A stretch of DNA of 64,000 nt from Roseomonas alba (GCF_019430885.1 NZ_JAHYBZ010000007.1:62001-126000), one strand, 5' to 3'. Shown: positions 1 through 11,232, counted from the stretch's first letter. The notes: generated from the letters alone by a model not told the origin. Made by a program: numbers and translations.

Positions 1-872
1 ACGGCGAGGTTGGTCAGGGCGATGCCGATCGCGATGACCAGCACGCCAGCCTCGACCACCGGAACGTCGCGGTTGGAGATGCTGGTCAGCATCAGCCGGC
101 CCACGCCGGGCCAGGCGAAGATCGTCTCGGTGATGATGGACCCGCCCATCAGCGTCCCGATCTGGATGCCGAGGAAGCTGAGCAGCGGGTTCAGGGAGAC
201 CGGCAGCACATGGGTCAGCAGCACCCGCAGGCGCGACAGGCCCTTGGCGCGGGCGGCGATGACGAATTGCTCGCCCGACATCTCCAGCACGCTGGCGCGC
301 GTGATGAGGACGATGTTCGGCAACAGGATGGTGGCGAGGGTGATGGCCGGCAGGATGATGTGCCGCCAGCCGCCGGCGCCCGAGGTCGGCAGCCAGCCGA
401 GGTTGAGCGCAAAGAGCTGGATCAGCAGGATGCCGAGCCAGAAACTCGGCATGGACTGGCCCGCCACGGCGAGGGAGGAGATGACGAGATCCGCGAGCCG
501 GTCGCGCCACACCGCGCAGACCAGCCCGAGGGTAACGCCGAGCACGATGGCGAGAAGCAGCCCGGTCCCCGCCAGTTGCAGGGTGCCGCCCAGGCGCTGC
601 AGCACGGTCTGGAGGGCCGGCTCGTTGAATTGCAGGGACTGTCCGAAATCACCCTGCACCAGGTCGCGCAGGAAGATCAGGAACTGGACCGGGATCGGCT
701 CGTCGAGATGCAGCTTCTCGGTCAGGGCGGCCACCTGCTCGGGCGTCGAGGTGACGTCGAGGAAGATGTCCACCGGATTGCCCGTGAGGCGCAGCACCAC
801 GAAGGTGACCATCACCACGAGGAACAGGGAGAGCGGCAGGATCACCAGCCGCCGCGCAGCATAGGCAAGCAC
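1..872 (-). CDS. Peptide ABC transporter permease, DppB/OppB type, cut by the window edge
   Basis: This is the inner-membrane channel subunit of a peptide or nickel type ABC importer. The frame opens at a GTG at 872 preceded by a GGAG-type ribosome site, and 290 residues are visible before the edge. The family is usually 310-340 residues, so only a short C-terminal part is missing. An N-terminal membrane helix (about residues 8-28) is followed by a periplasmic segment and several more helices. Near residue 200 lies the EAA-like cytoplasmic loop (AARAKGLSRLRVLLTHVLP), which docks the ATPases. It starts 16 bases after the solute-binding protein gene, in the same operon. A second permease (DppC type) is expected just outside the window. 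Confidence 0.9.
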   Translation of the reverse strand, partial: MLAYAARRLVILPLSLFLVVMVTFVVLRLTGNPVDIFLDVTSTPEQVAALTEKLHLDEPIPVQFLIFLRDLVQGDFGQSLQFNEPALQTVLQRLGGTLQLAGTGLLLAIVLGVTLGLVCAVWRDRLADLVISSLAVAGQSMPSFWLGILLIQLFALNLGWLPTSGAGGWRHIILPAITLATILLPNIVLITRASVLEMSGEQFVIAARAKGLSRLRVLLTHVLPVSLNPLLSFLGIQIGTLMGGSIITETIFAWPGVGRLMLTSISNRDVPVVEAGVLVIAIGIALTNLA

Positions 873-888
873 TGTCGCTCTCCACCCC

Positions 889-2430
889 TCAGGCGATGTC
901 CGCTGCGGCGAGGCGCAGGATCTTGTCCGAGGCGGCGCCGAAGCCGGTCACCTTCTTGTTCACGGCATAGAGGCTCGGCAGCCCGAACAGGAACATGGCC
1001 GGGTTCTCAGCGTGCAGGATCTCCATCATGCGGTGATAGGCGCGCTCCCGCGCCTCCTGGTCATTGGTCGAGCGCGCCTCGACGAAGAGGCGCTCATACT
1101 CGTCGTTCTTCCAGACCGAGCGGCGGCTTCCCTCGGTGAACCAGACCGCCGCGAAATCGGCATCGCCCAGGCTGTACCAGCCGATCATGTACATCGGGCC
1201 CGCCCGCTGGGCGCGCTGCATCTGCGTCCAGACGCCGCCCTCCACGACGTTGACCGTGGCGTTGACGCCGATGTTGGACAGCATGCCGGCAGCCGCGTTG
1301 CAGATATCCACGTCGGACAGGTACTTGCCCGACTGCGTGGCGATCGGGATCGGCGTGCGGAAGTTGAAGCCGGCTTCCCGCAGCATCGCCTTGGCCTTGT
1401 CCGGATCGAAGGGCCGCGGCTTGAGCGCCGGGTTGAAGCCGAAGGTGGTCGAGGTGAGCAATTGCCCCTGCAGCAGTTCGCCGCGGCCCTTCAGCAATTC
1501 CCGGCGGATCGCCTCCTTGTCGATGGCGTAGTCGAAGGCTTCCCGCACCTTCGGGTTGTTGAAGGGCGGCACGCGCACGTCGTAGGTCAGGATGAGCCCG
1601 ACGCTGGAGACGATCTCGTCGAGCTTGGCGACCGAGGAGCTCTCGACCTGCGGGATCAGGTCGATCGGCACTTCCTCGATGATGTGCGTCTCGCCGGCGA
1701 CGAGGGAGGCGATGCGCGTGCCGGGGTCCGGGATCTCCCGGACGATGATGCGATCCACCTTCGGCGCGCCGCCCCAATAGTCCTTGTTCGCGGTCAGCTC
1801 GTAGCGGTCGCCCGGGACCCAGCGCTGGAAGACGAAGGGGCCTGTGCCCATCGGCCGGGCCGCGAGGCCGTCGAAGCCGACGCGCTCAAAATACGCCTTG
1901 CTCTGGATCTGGATGTTGGTCAGGCCCTGTAGGATCGTCGGGAAGACAGCGCGCGCCGTGAGATTCAGCGTGTACTTGTCCACCACGGTCGCCTGGGTGA
2001 TCGGCGCGATGCGCGCCAGCGAACCGTAGCCATTGGCCGGGTTGATCACGTAGTTGATCGTGTAGGCGGCGTCCTCGGCGGTGAATTCGCTGCCGTCGTG
2101 GAACTTCACCCCCTGGCGCAGCTCGAACTGCGTCGTCACCTCATCGAGCTGGCGGTGGCTTTCCGCCAGGCCCGGCACGGCCTGGCCGGCATTGTTGCGG
2201 GAGTACAGCGCCTCATTGGTCTGGCTGATCAGGCTCGAGGAGGCGAAGGAGGAGATGCCGGGGCGCAGCGAGTCCGGGAAGACCGAGGCGCCGACCACCA
2301 GTGTCTTCCCGGCAGCCTGCGCCGGCCGCGGGAGGCCGAGGCCCGCCGCCGCGCCGCCGGCCAGGGCCGCCCGGCCCAGCGCCCGGCGCGTCAAGCCGAA
2401 GGGAGCGGTATTCGATCGGTCAGTCGGCAT
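889..2430 (-). CDS. Family 5 extracellular solute-binding protein of a peptide-type ABC importer
   Basis: This 513-residue periplasmic protein belongs to the SBP_bac_5 family, which delivers peptides, nickel chelates or related ligands to an ABC permease. The N-terminus has a twin-arginine motif (LTRRALGRAAL, about residues 13-23) followed by an Ala/Gly-rich hydrophobic stretch and an AQAAG cleavage region, so Tat export is likely. The body carries family features such as a FELRQGVKFHDGSEFTAEDA segment and the later NNPKVREAFDYAIDKE segment. It sits between the ATPase genes and the permease. The ligand cannot be read from sequence; peptides are the default guess. Confidence 0.92.
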   Translation of the reverse strand: MPTDRSNTAPFGLTRRALGRAALAGGAAAGLGLPRPAQAAGKTLVVGASVFPDSLRPGISSFASSSLISQTNEALYSRNNAGQAVPGLAESHRQLDEVTTQFELRQGVKFHDGSEFTAEDAAYTINYVINPANGYGSLARIAPITQATVVDKYTLNLTARAVFPTILQGLTNIQIQSKAYFERVGFDGLAARPMGTGPFVFQRWVPGDRYELTANKDYWGGAPKVDRIIVREIPDPGTRIASLVAGETHIIEEVPIDLIPQVESSSVAKLDEIVSSVGLILTYDVRVPPFNNPKVREAFDYAIDKEAIRRELLKGRGELLQGQLLTSTTFGFNPALKPRPFDPDKAKAMLREAGFNFRTPIPIATQSGKYLSDVDICNAAAGMLSNIGVNATVNVVEGGVWTQMQRAQRAGPMYMIGWYSLGDADFAAVWFTEGSRRSVWKNDEYERLFVEARSTNDQEARERAYHRMMEILHAENPAMFLFGLPSLYAVNKKVTGFGAASDKILRLAAADIA

Positions 2431-2490
2431 GGGGGCGTCCTTTGCGGCCAGAGTTGCGGGAAGGCGGCGCCATTTCCTGGGCGGGAGGGG

Positions 2491-3450
2491 TCATGACGGC
2501 AGGCTCTCCGCCAGGTGACACGCGGCGACGTGATCCGGGGCCAGTTCACGCAGCGCGGGATCCTCTGCGCGGCAGAGCGCGACGGCATGCGGGCAGCGCG
2601 TGTGGAAGCGGCAGCCGCTCGGCACCGCGTCGGCGCTGGCGATCTCGCCAATGGCATCCAGGCGCTGCCGCGCCATGCCGGGACGATGCGACGGGACCGC
2701 GGAGAGGAGGGCGCGCGTATAGGGATGGCGCGGGCTGCGATACAGATCCCGCTTGCTCGCCAGCTCGACGATGCGGCCCAGATACATCACCGCGACGCGC
2801 GTCGCGACATGACGCACCACGCGCAGGTCGTGGGAGATGAACAGATAGGTCAGGCCGAACTGGCGTTGCAGCTCGGTGAGCAGGTTGACCACCTGCGCCT
2901 GCACGGACACGTCCAGCGCCGAGACCGGCTCGTCGCACACCACGAAATCAGGACGCAGGGCCAGCGCCCGCGCGATGCCGATGCGCTGGCGCTGGCCGCC
3001 GGAGAATTCATGCGGGTAGCGCGCGGCATAGTCGGCCGACAGGCCCACCAGCGGCAGGAGCTCGGCGACCCGAGCGGTTTGCTCCCCCCGTGGCAGGCCG
3101 GCGAGATGCATCGGCTCCGCCACCAGCGCGCCAACGGTCATGCGTGGGTTGAAGGAGCTGCCGGGGTCCTGGAAGATCAGCTGCATGCGGCGGCGATAGG
3201 CGCGCAGGCCGTCGGCCTTGGCGGCCGTGATCTCGACGCCGTCGAACGCGATGCTGCCGCCGTCCGGTTCCGCCAGGCGCACGAGAAGACGGCCCGTGGT
3301 CGTCTTGCCGCAGCCGCTCTCGCCCACCAGGGCCAGGGTCTCGCCGCGCCGCACGTCGAAGCTGATGCCGTCCACGGCCTTCACCACACGGCCGCCGACG
3401 GCGAAGTGCCGTGTCAGGTCGCGGATGCGCAGAAGCGGGGGCTGTTCCAT
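2491..3450 (-). CDS. Oligopeptide ABC transporter ATP-binding protein, OppF/DppF type
   Basis: This 319-residue cytoplasmic ATPase powers the adjacent importer. Visible motifs are Walker A GESGCGKT (43-50), the Q-loop in LIFQDP (about 91-96), the signature FSGGQ (149-153), Walker B FVVCDEP (169-175) and the switch histidine in ISHD (about 205-208). A C-terminal oligopeptide-transporter extension contains [10 protein letters not shown] and is typical of OppD/OppF. The gene starts 1 base after the OppD-like gene and ends 60 bases before the binding protein. Confidence 0.93.
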   Translation of the reverse strand: MEQPPLLRIRDLTRHFAVGGRVVKAVDGISFDVRRGETLALVGESGCGKTTTGRLLVRLAEPDGGSIAFDGVEITAAKADGLRAYRRRMQLIFQDPGSSFNPRMTVGALVAEPMHLAGLPRGEQTARVAELLPLVGLSADYAARYPHEFSGGQRQRIGIARALALRPDFVVCDEPVSALDVSVQAQVVNLLTELQRQFGLTYLFISHDLRVVRHVATRVAVMYLGRIVELASKRDLYRSPRHPYTRALLSAVPSHRPGMARQRLDAIGEIASADAVPSGCRFHTRCPHAVALCRAEDPALRELAPDHVAACHLAESLPS

Positions 3451-3451
3451 G

Positions 3452-4519
3452 TCAGGCCGCCATCACTGCTTCGACATGCCAGCAGGCGGCGCTGTGCCCG
3501 GGCGCGATCGCGTTCAGCGGCGGCACCGCGGCGCGGCAGGCATCGGACGCCAGGGCGCAGCGCGGATGGAAGGGGCAACCTTCCGGCATCGCGAAGGGGC
3601 TCGCCACCATGCCGGGAATCGCGGGCAGCAGCGGCGGGTCCTCCTCCTCCAGCGCCGGCATGCTGTGCAGCAGCCCCTGCGTGTAGGGATGCGCCGGATT
3701 GGCGAAGAGGCGTTCCACCGACGCGCGCTCGACGATGCGCCCGGCATACATGACCTGCACGGCATCGGCGAATTCGGCCACCACGCCGAGGTCGTGGGTG
3801 ATCAGCATGATGGCCATGCCCATCTGCTGCTGCAGGTCGCGCAGGAGCTCCAGGATCTGGGCCTGGGTGGTTACGTCCAGCGCCGTGGTGGGCTCGTCAG
3901 CGATCAGGAGCTGAGGCTCGCAGGCCAGCGCCATGGCGATCATCACGCGCTGACGCATGCCCCCCGACAGTTCATGCGGATACTTGTCGAGCGCGGCCCG
4001 CGCGGAAGGCAGGCGGACGAGGCCCAGCAGTTCCTCCGCCCGACGGCTCGCCGCGGCGCGGCCGAGCCCAAGATGCAGCCGGAGCCCCTCGCGCAGCTGG
4101 TGACCGATGGTGAAGATCGGGTTCAGGGAGGTCGTCGGATCCTGGAAGATCATGCCGATCCGGCGGCCGCGGATGCGGCGCATCTCGGCCTCGCGCATCG
4201 GCACGATGTCGCTGCCGTCGAAGACGATGCGCCCGCCCGATATCCGAGCAGCCTGGTCAGGCAAGAGGCGCATCAATGCCAGCGCAGTCACGCTCTTGCC
4301 GCTGCCGGATTCACCGACGACGCCGAGCACCTGGCCTCGCGCAACGTCGAAACCGATGCGATGCACGGCATCGAAGCGCCCCTGTCCGGTCTGAAATTCG
4401 ACCGTCAGGTCGCGCACTGACAGCAACGCGCGGACGTCTGTCGCTCCGTCGGCCAGGTGCACTTCCTGGGAGGGGTGATGCGCTACGCCATCCTCGGCCA
4501 AGCAGGCTCCTCGCCGCAT
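3452..4519 (-). CDS. Oligopeptide ABC transporter ATP-binding protein, OppD/DppD type
   Basis: This is the second ATPase of the importer, a partner of the OppF-like subunit. It carries Walker A (GESGSGKS), the OppD-type signature [15 protein letters not shown], Walker B LLIADEP and the switch histidine in ITHD. The C-terminal extension contains [10 protein letters not shown]. The start is uncertain. I chose the ATG at 4519 (355 residues), but the frame stays open to a TTG at 4561, and a TTG six residues downstream of 4519 (near 4501) has a better placed GAGGAG. All choices leave a non-conserved tail before the conserved [11 protein letters not shown]. It is the first gene of the minus-strand operon. 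Confidence 0.9.
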   Translation of the reverse strand: MRRGACLAEDGVAHHPSQEVHLADGATDVRALLSVRDLTVEFQTGQGRFDAVHRIGFDVARGQVLGVVGESGSGKSVTALALMRLLPDQAARISGGRIVFDGSDIVPMREAEMRRIRGRRIGMIFQDPTTSLNPIFTIGHQLREGLRLHLGLGRAAASRRAEELLGLVRLPSARAALDKYPHELSGGMRQRVMIAMALACEPQLLIADEPTTALDVTTQAQILELLRDLQQQMGMAIMLITHDLGVVAEFADAVQVMYAGRIVERASVERLFANPAHPYTQGLLHSMPALEEEDPPLLPAIPGMVASPFAMPEGCPFHPRCALASDACRAAVPPLNAIAPGHSAACWHVEAVMAA

Positions 4520-5064
4520 TCCCGCTGCGCTGCTATCGGTGTCCACCGATTGTGACAGCAAGGATCATGCCAGGAAGCGGCGCAGCAGCCGCGCCCAGTG
4601 CTGCCGCTAGGTCATGAGCAGCAATGCCGATTGCCCTCCAGCCCAAAGGCGTCGAACCCCTCTGGGTTCAGGCGTGGTTCTGACCCACGCACCCGGCAGG
4701 CACACGCATCGCCACGGCCGAGGGGGATATCCGCTGGCCACAGGCGACAGCGGCGACGGTCATGCCTGCCTTCCGGACCGCGAGGGCGGCCGTCCAATCC
4801 GCTTCGGAGCCCAGGACGACGGGCTGCCGCGCGTGACGATCCACTGGCGCAGATGGACAGCCTCTACGCCAAGCCCGCTGGCACCAACCGCGATCCAACT
4901 CCACGCACCCCGCCACATGCGGCCTCACTCCCCAGAGACCGCAAGGATGGGAGCTGGCGCAGATCTCCGATCCGCGTGATGCCATCCTGGGACGAGATCC
5001 GGCTTGCCGGGTCCGCGCGGAGTCTGCGTCGATTTTCAGGATTGTGGATAACTCGATCAGGCGG
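4520..5064. other. About 540 bp with no recognisable gene
   Basis: This stretch lies between the peptide-importer operon and tRNA-Lys. Short open frames exist on both strands, but none has a recognisable domain, a good ribosome site or convincing third-position GC bias. It should hold the promoter of the importer operon at its left end; I could not pick a clear -35/-10 pair. It may be decayed coding sequence. Confidence 0.4.
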
Positions 5065-5140
<76 letters not shown>

Positions 5141-5230
5141 GCCGGGCGCCGGCATGGGGTCCGGCGCCGAGGAGGCGCTTCATACCGTGCTCGGCGGCTT
5201 TGTCCAGCCCCTTTGCACGGTCATGCGATT

Positions 5231-6376
5231 TCATTCGCGCATGGGTCCCATCTCGGCATCGCGATGCACATAGGCCGAGAGCAGCAGCCCGAAGCCCAGC
5301 ATCACCGTGATCATCGCCGATCCGCCATGGCTGATCAGCGGCAGTGGCACGCCGCCCACGGGGATCGACCCCGTCACCATGGCCACATTCACGAAGACGT
5401 AGAGGAAGTAGTTCGTCCCCAGCCCGATTGCGAGCAGCCGCCCGAACTGATGCTTGCTGCGGAAAGCGACCAGGTAGCAAAAGGCGACCACCAGCAGCAG
5501 CGCGGCGAGCGTGGTCAACGCGCCAACCAGGCCGAACTCCTCGGCGATCATGGTGAAGATGAAGTCGGTCTGCTTCTCGGGCAGGAAGTTCAGATGGCCC
5601 TGGGTGCCCTGCAGGAAGCCCTTGCCCCACAGCCCGCCCGACCCCAGCGCGATCTTCGACTGGATGATGTTGTAGCCGGCACCGAGCGGATCGCTCTCGG
5701 GATCAAGGAAGGTCGTGATGCGCGCGCGCTGGTAATCGTGCAGCCGTTCATAGGCGATGGGGGCGGCGACGCCGATGGCCGCGAAGCCGATGGCGAATTT
5801 CCACCAGCGCATGCCCGCAGCCCAGAACACCGCGGCGCCCACCATGCCGGTGATCAGCGCCGTGCCCAGATTCGGCTGCTTCAGGATCAGCCCCACCGGC
5901 ACCAGCACCGCGATCGCGGGAGGGATCAGGAAGAGCGGATTGCCCACCCTCTCCCAGGACGCCCGGTGGAACCAGGATGCCAGCGCCAGCACCAGCATGA
6001 TCTTCATCAGTTCGGAGGGCTGGAGCTGGATCGGCCCGATGTCGATCCAGCGTTGCGCCCCCTTGCCGATGTTCCCGTGCAGCAGCACCAACACCAGCAG
6101 CGCGATGCCGCCGAGATAGCCGAGCCAGGCGAAGCGTGCGATCACCCGGATGTCGACCATCGCGATGCCGAGCATCAGCACCAGGCCGAAGCCGAAGCGG
6201 ATCGCGTGCTTCTGCGCATAGGTGTCAGGATTGCCGCCACCGGCCGACAGCAGCGCGACATAGCCGATCGCCGCAACGCCGCAGAGCAGCAGCACGAAGG
6301 ACCACGGGATCTGCCAGAACTTCTCGAGGATCCCGGCCCCGCGGTCGCGGGTGAGCAGGCGACGCTCGAAGATCAT
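5231..6376 (-). CDS. rodA: Rod shape-determining protein RodA, SEDS peptidoglycan polymerase
   Basis: RodA polymerises lipid II into glycan strands in the elongasome, paired with PBP2. The 381-residue product has the roughly ten hydrophobic helices of SEDS proteins. It carries family motifs such as GAQRWIDIGPIQLQPSELMK, the catalytic-loop region with ESDPLGAGYNIIQSKIALGSG (the conserved acidic residue lies here), and the late PEKQTDFIFTMIAEEFG and PLPLISHGGS segments. Its start codon overlaps the mrdA stop by 4 bases (ATGA), consistent with coupled translation at the end of the mre operon. Confidence 0.96.
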   Translation of the reverse strand: MIFERRLLTRDRGAGILEKFWQIPWSFVLLLCGVAAIGYVALLSAGGGNPDTYAQKHAIRFGFGLVLMLGIAMVDIRVIARFAWLGYLGGIALLVLVLLHGNIGKGAQRWIDIGPIQLQPSELMKIMLVLALASWFHRASWERVGNPLFLIPPAIAVLVPVGLILKQPNLGTALITGMVGAAVFWAAGMRWWKFAIGFAAIGVAAPIAYERLHDYQRARITTFLDPESDPLGAGYNIIQSKIALGSGGLWGKGFLQGTQGHLNFLPEKQTDFIFTMIAEEFGLVGALTTLAALLLVVAFCYLVAFRSKHQFGRLLAIGLGTNYFLYVFVNVAMVTGSIPVGGVPLPLISHGGSAMITVMLGFGLLLSAYVHRDAEMGPMRE

Positions 6377-8271
6377 CGCGTCGCCTCCGCCACGCGCTGT
6401 CCCGGCCGCTGGGGCCCGAGGCGCTGGAAGGCCTCGACCATGATGTCGCGCGCGATCGGCCCGGCGGTCGCGCCGCCGGCCATCCCGTGTTCCACCACCA
6501 CCGACAGTGCAAAGAGCGGATTGTCATGCGGTGCATAGGCCACGAAGAGCGCATGCGGCCGCCATTCGCGCGGCACGGCATTGACGTTGAAGCCGCGCTC
6601 GCGCTGCTCGCGCGTCACGCGACGGACCTGGGTCGTGCCCGTCTTGCCGGCCATCTGGCCATACTGCGCCGGCAGGCGCGCAATGCCTGCCGTGCCACCG
6701 CCATTGATCACGCCCCACATCGCCTCACGGATCAGGCGCAGGTCATTGTCGGGGATGCCCAGGCTCGGCCAATCCTCCAACCGGCTGCCACGGACCGGCC
6801 GCCCGCCGATCGCGCGCGTCAGATGCGGCTGCACGGCCCGCCCGCTCGCCAGTCGCGCCGTCATCACGGCGAGCGACAGGGGCGTGAGCTGATAGAAGCC
6901 CTGCCCGATGCCATGGACGATGGTGTCGCCGATCGACCAGGGCTTGCCCTGCGCCTGCCGCCAGGCGCGCGTCGGCACCAGGCCCCGGCGCGTACCTGGC
7001 AATTCGACGTCGAGATCGACGCCGAGGCCGAACTTGTTCGCCATCGCCGCGATGCGGTCGATGCCGACGCGGCGCGCCATTTCGTAGAAATACACGTCGC
7101 AGGACGCCATGATCGCGCTGCGCATGTTCATCCCGCCATGGCCATTGCGATTATGGCAGTGGAAGCGATTGTTGCCGAAATCGAGATGCCCGGGGCAGTT
7201 CACGATGTCGCCCGGTCGGCAGACCTTCGCATCCAGCGCGGCCAGCGCGACGACCATCTTGAACGTCGATCCCGGCGCGTACAGGCCGTTCGTCGCCTTG
7301 TTGATCAGCGGCGTGGTGCGCGCCGCGGTCCATTGCCGCCACTGCGCGGCGCTGACCCCGGAATTGAAGATGTTCGGGTCGAAGGACGGCTTGGTCGCCA
7401 TCGCCAGGACCTCGCCGTTGCGGGCGTCGAGCAGCACGGCCGTCGTGCCTTCCTCGATCTTGCCGCGAACCGCCTTCTGCAGTTCGGCATCGACGCTGAT
7501 CTGCACGTCTTGGCCGGGAATCCCCTCGCGCCGGTCGAGTTCGCGGATCACGCGACCGACGGCATTCACCTCGACCTGCACGGCACCGGCGCGGCCACGC
7601 AGGACACGGTCGTGGAAACGCTCGATGCCCGCACGGCCGACCCGGATGCCCGGGAGTTGCAGCAGCGGATCATCCCCGACATCGTTCTCCGCCGCCGCGG
7701 CGACATAGCCGACGACATGCGCAAGATGCTCGGTTTCCGGGTAGATGCGGGTGGTGCCCATATCGACCGCGATGCCGGGCAGGTCGGGCGCGTTGACCTC
7801 GATCCGCGCCATTTCCTCCCAGCTCAGGAATTCGCGCAGGATGACCGGGACGAAGCGGCGGTTGCGGCGCACCTCGCGCTCGATGCGCGCCTTCTCATGA
7901 TCGCCGAGCGGCACGATCTTCGAGAAGGTCTCGAGCGTCGCGGCGACGTCGGCGGTCTGCTCGGCGACCAGCAGCGCCCGCCAGTTCAGCCGGTTGCCGG
8001 CCACCACCTTGCCGTTGCGGTCGAGCACGCGGCCGCGCGGCGGGGCGAAGAGCCGGGCGCTGACCCGGTTCTCCTCGGCCAGGGTGGCGTAGCGGGCGCC
8101 TTCCTCGACCTGCAGCCTGTAGAGCCGCGATCCGAGGAAGCCGAAGGCCCCGAGCTGGATGACGCCGAGCACCGCGGCGCGCCGGGTGAAGATGCCGCGG
8201 CGGCGCTCTTCCTCCTTGCGGACCGTGCGCTCACGGCCAAGGCCGGACTTGCCCCAGGGACGCCAGTTCAT
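6373..8271 (-). CDS. mrdA: Penicillin-binding protein 2, elongation-specific transpeptidase
   Basis: This monofunctional class B PBP crosslinks the strands made by RodA. The 632-residue product has a cytoplasmic basic tail and one membrane helix (about 32-52), then a dimerisation/pedestal region. The transpeptidase domain has SxxK as STFK (335-338), SxN as SCD (390-392) and KTGT (543-546). The second motif is SCD rather than SxN, as in many PBP2 proteins. The gene overlaps mreD by 4 bases upstream and rodA by 4 bases downstream. Confidence 0.96.
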   Translation of the reverse strand: MNWRPWGKSGLGRERTVRKEEERRRGIFTRRAAVLGVIQLGAFGFLGSRLYRLQVEEGARYATLAEENRVSARLFAPPRGRVLDRNGKVVAGNRLNWRALLVAEQTADVAATLETFSKIVPLGDHEKARIEREVRRNRRFVPVILREFLSWEEMARIEVNAPDLPGIAVDMGTTRIYPETEHLAHVVGYVAAAAENDVGDDPLLQLPGIRVGRAGIERFHDRVLRGRAGAVQVEVNAVGRVIRELDRREGIPGQDVQISVDAELQKAVRGKIEEGTTAVLLDARNGEVLAMATKPSFDPNIFNSGVSAAQWRQWTAARTTPLINKATNGLYAPGSTFKMVVALAALDAKVCRPGDIVNCPGHLDFGNNRFHCHNRNGHGGMNMRSAIMASCDVYFYEMARRVGIDRIAAMANKFGLGVDLDVELPGTRRGLVPTRAWRQAQGKPWSIGDTIVHGIGQGFYQLTPLSLAVMTARLASGRAVQPHLTRAIGGRPVRGSRLEDWPSLGIPDNDLRLIREAMWGVINGGGTAGIARLPAQYGQMAGKTGTTQVRRVTREQRERGFNVNAVPREWRPHALFVAYAPHDNPLFALSVVVEHGMAGGATAGPIARDIMVEAFQRLGPQRPGQRVAEATR

Positions 8272-8828
8272 GGCGCATTCTCCGCGTGACGCATCGCCTC
8301 ATGGACCCGCGTGAGCACCAGGGCAATGGCGGGATAGAGACCGCAGGACAGCAGCGCGGCGTGCAGCGCCGGCGCGATGGGGGACAGGCGCAGCGCCAGC
8401 AGCGACTGCAACGCCCAATAGAAACATGCCGCACCCAGGGCCGCCGCGCAGAAGGCCAGCCAGACCGCCAGGAAGGATTGCCGCGCGAAGAAGCGCCGGA
8501 ACCGCACCGCGGCCGCATGCAGGGCCAGCAGCACCAGAACCCCCGATCCCAGCGGCGCGAGCGTCAGCAGATCCATCAGCAGCCCCAGCAGGAACACGAC
8601 CGGCGGCATCATCGCCCCGGGCCGGAAGAGGGACCAGAAGGCGACACAGGGCAGGGTCACGGCGAAGACCGGGGATGGCAGGCTGACCGGCGCCGCGGCC
8701 AGCACCATCAGGAACGCCGTCGAGAATCCCGGGAAGGCGAGCCGCGCGAAGGCGTCGATCCGGCGCACCAGGCCCGGCGCCGGTGCCGGGCGGCCATGAT
8801 CGGGGCGGCGAAAGGGGGATAATGCCAT
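8268..8828 (-). CDS. mreD: Rod shape-determining protein MreD
   Basis: MreD is a small polytopic inner-membrane protein that links MreC and the PBP2/RodA pair to MreB. The product has 186 residues from the ATG at 8828, which leaves 13 bases after the mreC stop. About five hydrophobic segments are visible, starting near FSTAFLMVLAAAP, and basic residues end the N-terminal tail. MreD is poorly conserved, so the call rests on size, hydrophobicity and its position between mreC and mrdA. The upstream in-frame ATG at 9023 would overlap mreC extensively and is unlikely. Confidence 0.88.
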   Translation of the reverse strand: MALSPFRRPDHGRPAPAPGLVRRIDAFARLAFPGFSTAFLMVLAAAPVSLPSPVFAVTLPCVAFWSLFRPGAMMPPVVFLLGLLMDLLTLAPLGSGVLVLLALHAAAVRFRRFFARQSFLAVWLAFCAAALGAACFYWALQSLLALRLSPIAPALHAALLSCGLYPAIALVLTRVHEAMRHAENAP

Positions 8829-8841
8829 GCCATCCTCCCCC

Positions 8842-9708
8842 TCAGCGGCGCCCGGACCGAGGCTCCGGACGCGCCACCGCCTCGGGCGGAATGATGCCGC
8901 GCAGGCCGTAGTCGAACAGCCGCACCACATCCAGCCGGTCGAGCCGGGCAAACAGCTCCACCTCCGGCACACCCTGCGAGGACAGGCGCACGATGCCAAC
9001 CGGCAGACCGGCCGGGAAGGCACCGGCCTCCGCGCTCGTCACGATACGCTCGCCATCGACCGGGATCACGCCTTCCGGCCAATGCGCGAGGCGCGGCCGC
9101 GCGCCGTTCGTGCCGCTCATGATGGCGCGGGCGCGGCTCGATTCCAGCGTGACGGGAATGCGGCTGTTCATGTCGGTGGCGAGCAGCACGCGCGCGGAAC
9201 GGTTGCCCACCTCCGTCACGCGGCCGACGAAGCCGCGCTCATCCAGCGCCACCTGGCCCTTGCGGATGGAGTGCTGCGGCCCGGTCGCGAGCAACACGGC
9301 GCGGGCATAGGTCCCGCCCCCATCGGCCACGACCTGTGCCGTCACGAAGGCCGGCGCGGCCTCGGGCAGGAAGTTGAGCTGCCGGCGCAGCATGTCGTTC
9401 TCGGTCTCGAGCGCGAGCGCCGTCGCATGCCAGCGCCGCAGCCGTTCATTCTCCTCACGCAATTGCGCGTTCTCTTCACGCAACGTGGCGAGCGAGCGGA
9501 TTTCCTCGATGGCGGATCGGACGGCGCCCATCGGTTCGGCAAGCGCCGCATAGATCGGCGAGAGCGCATCGGAAAGATGCGTGCGCAGCCGCTCCGCCAG
9601 CAGCGTGTCCGCCTTGCCCAGCAGCATGATGCCGAAGGCGGCCGCGATCATCAGCGGCAGCGATAGCCGCGCCAAAGCCTGCCGGAGCGGAATGCTCAGC
9701 CGGATCAC
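8842..9708 (-). CDS. mreC: Rod shape-determining protein MreC
   Basis: MreC is the periplasmic scaffold of the elongasome and activates PBP2. The 288-residue product has a short cytoplasmic end, one membrane helix (about 16-34), a coiled coil around residues 70-110 (with LREENAQLREENERLRR) and then the beta-rich MreC domain with motifs such as LATDMNSRIPVTLESSRARA. It is 70 bases downstream of mreB in the same operon. Confidence 0.95.
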   Translation of the reverse strand: MIRLSIPLRQALARLSLPLMIAAAFGIMLLGKADTLLAERLRTHLSDALSPIYAALAEPMGAVRSAIEEIRSLATLREENAQLREENERLRRWHATALALETENDMLRRQLNFLPEAAPAFVTAQVVADGGGTYARAVLLATGPQHSIRKGQVALDERGFVGRVTEVGNRSARVLLATDMNSRIPVTLESSRARAIMSGTNGARPRLAHWPEGVIPVDGERIVTSAEAGAFPAGLPVGIVRLSSQGVPEVELFARLDRLDVVRLFDYGLRGIIPPEAVARPEPRSGRR

Positions 9709-9744
9709 GCGCCCCTCATCCCCCTGCCAGGATCACGAAGCCCC

Positions 9745-9768
9745 GGCCCCGACCGGATGACCGGGGCC
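9745..9768 (-). promoter_or_regulatory. Hairpin between mreB and mreC
   Basis: Arms of seven bases (9745-9751 and 9762-9768, ggccccg/cggggcc) enclose a 10-base loop in the 70-base mreB-mreC gap. No U-run follows on the mreC side, so it is more likely an RNA-processing or stability element than a full terminator. It could help keep mreB expression above mreCD. The function is inferred. Confidence 0.35.
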
Positions 9769-9778
9769 AGGGTCGGTA

Positions 9779-10940
<1,162 letters not shown>

Positions 10941-10968
10941 CGGATTCCCGTGACGGGTCGGACAGGGG

Positions 10969-11232
10969 TCAGGGGAAGGGCGGCACGGGCTTCGTTTCCC
11001 CGGGTCGGATTTCGCCGAGGTGACGCCGGATCATATCGTAGTCGGGATGGTTTGGCGAATAGGTCAGGCGGCCACGCCCCACGGTGCCGCCCTGCCGGGC
11101 GACCAGGTCAAGGATGATCGTCCCGTCCGCCTCCATCCGCGCCGTGCCGATCGGCTCCGGCGCAGATTGGGCGTGCACGGCGCCGGGCAGGGCCAGCATG
11201 ACAGCCAACATTGCCCGGCGCGCGCGGCGCAT
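10969..11232 (-). CDS. Small secreted protein of unknown function
   Basis: I do not recognise this 87-residue product. It begins with a clear signal peptide (MRRARRAMLAVMLALPGAVHAQS, cleavage near residue 22). The mature part is about 65 residues with no cysteine, and contains GTARMEADGTIILDLVAR and a YSPNHPDYDMIRRHLGEI stretch ending in a Pro-rich tail. Its ATG overlaps the leuA stop by one base (TGATG), so it is probably translated after leuA on the same transcript, although the function need not be related. Confidence 0.7.
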   Translation of the reverse strand: MRRARRAMLAVMLALPGAVHAQSAPEPIGTARMEADGTIILDLVARQGGTVGRGRLTYSPNHPDYDMIRRHLGEIRPGETKPVPPFP

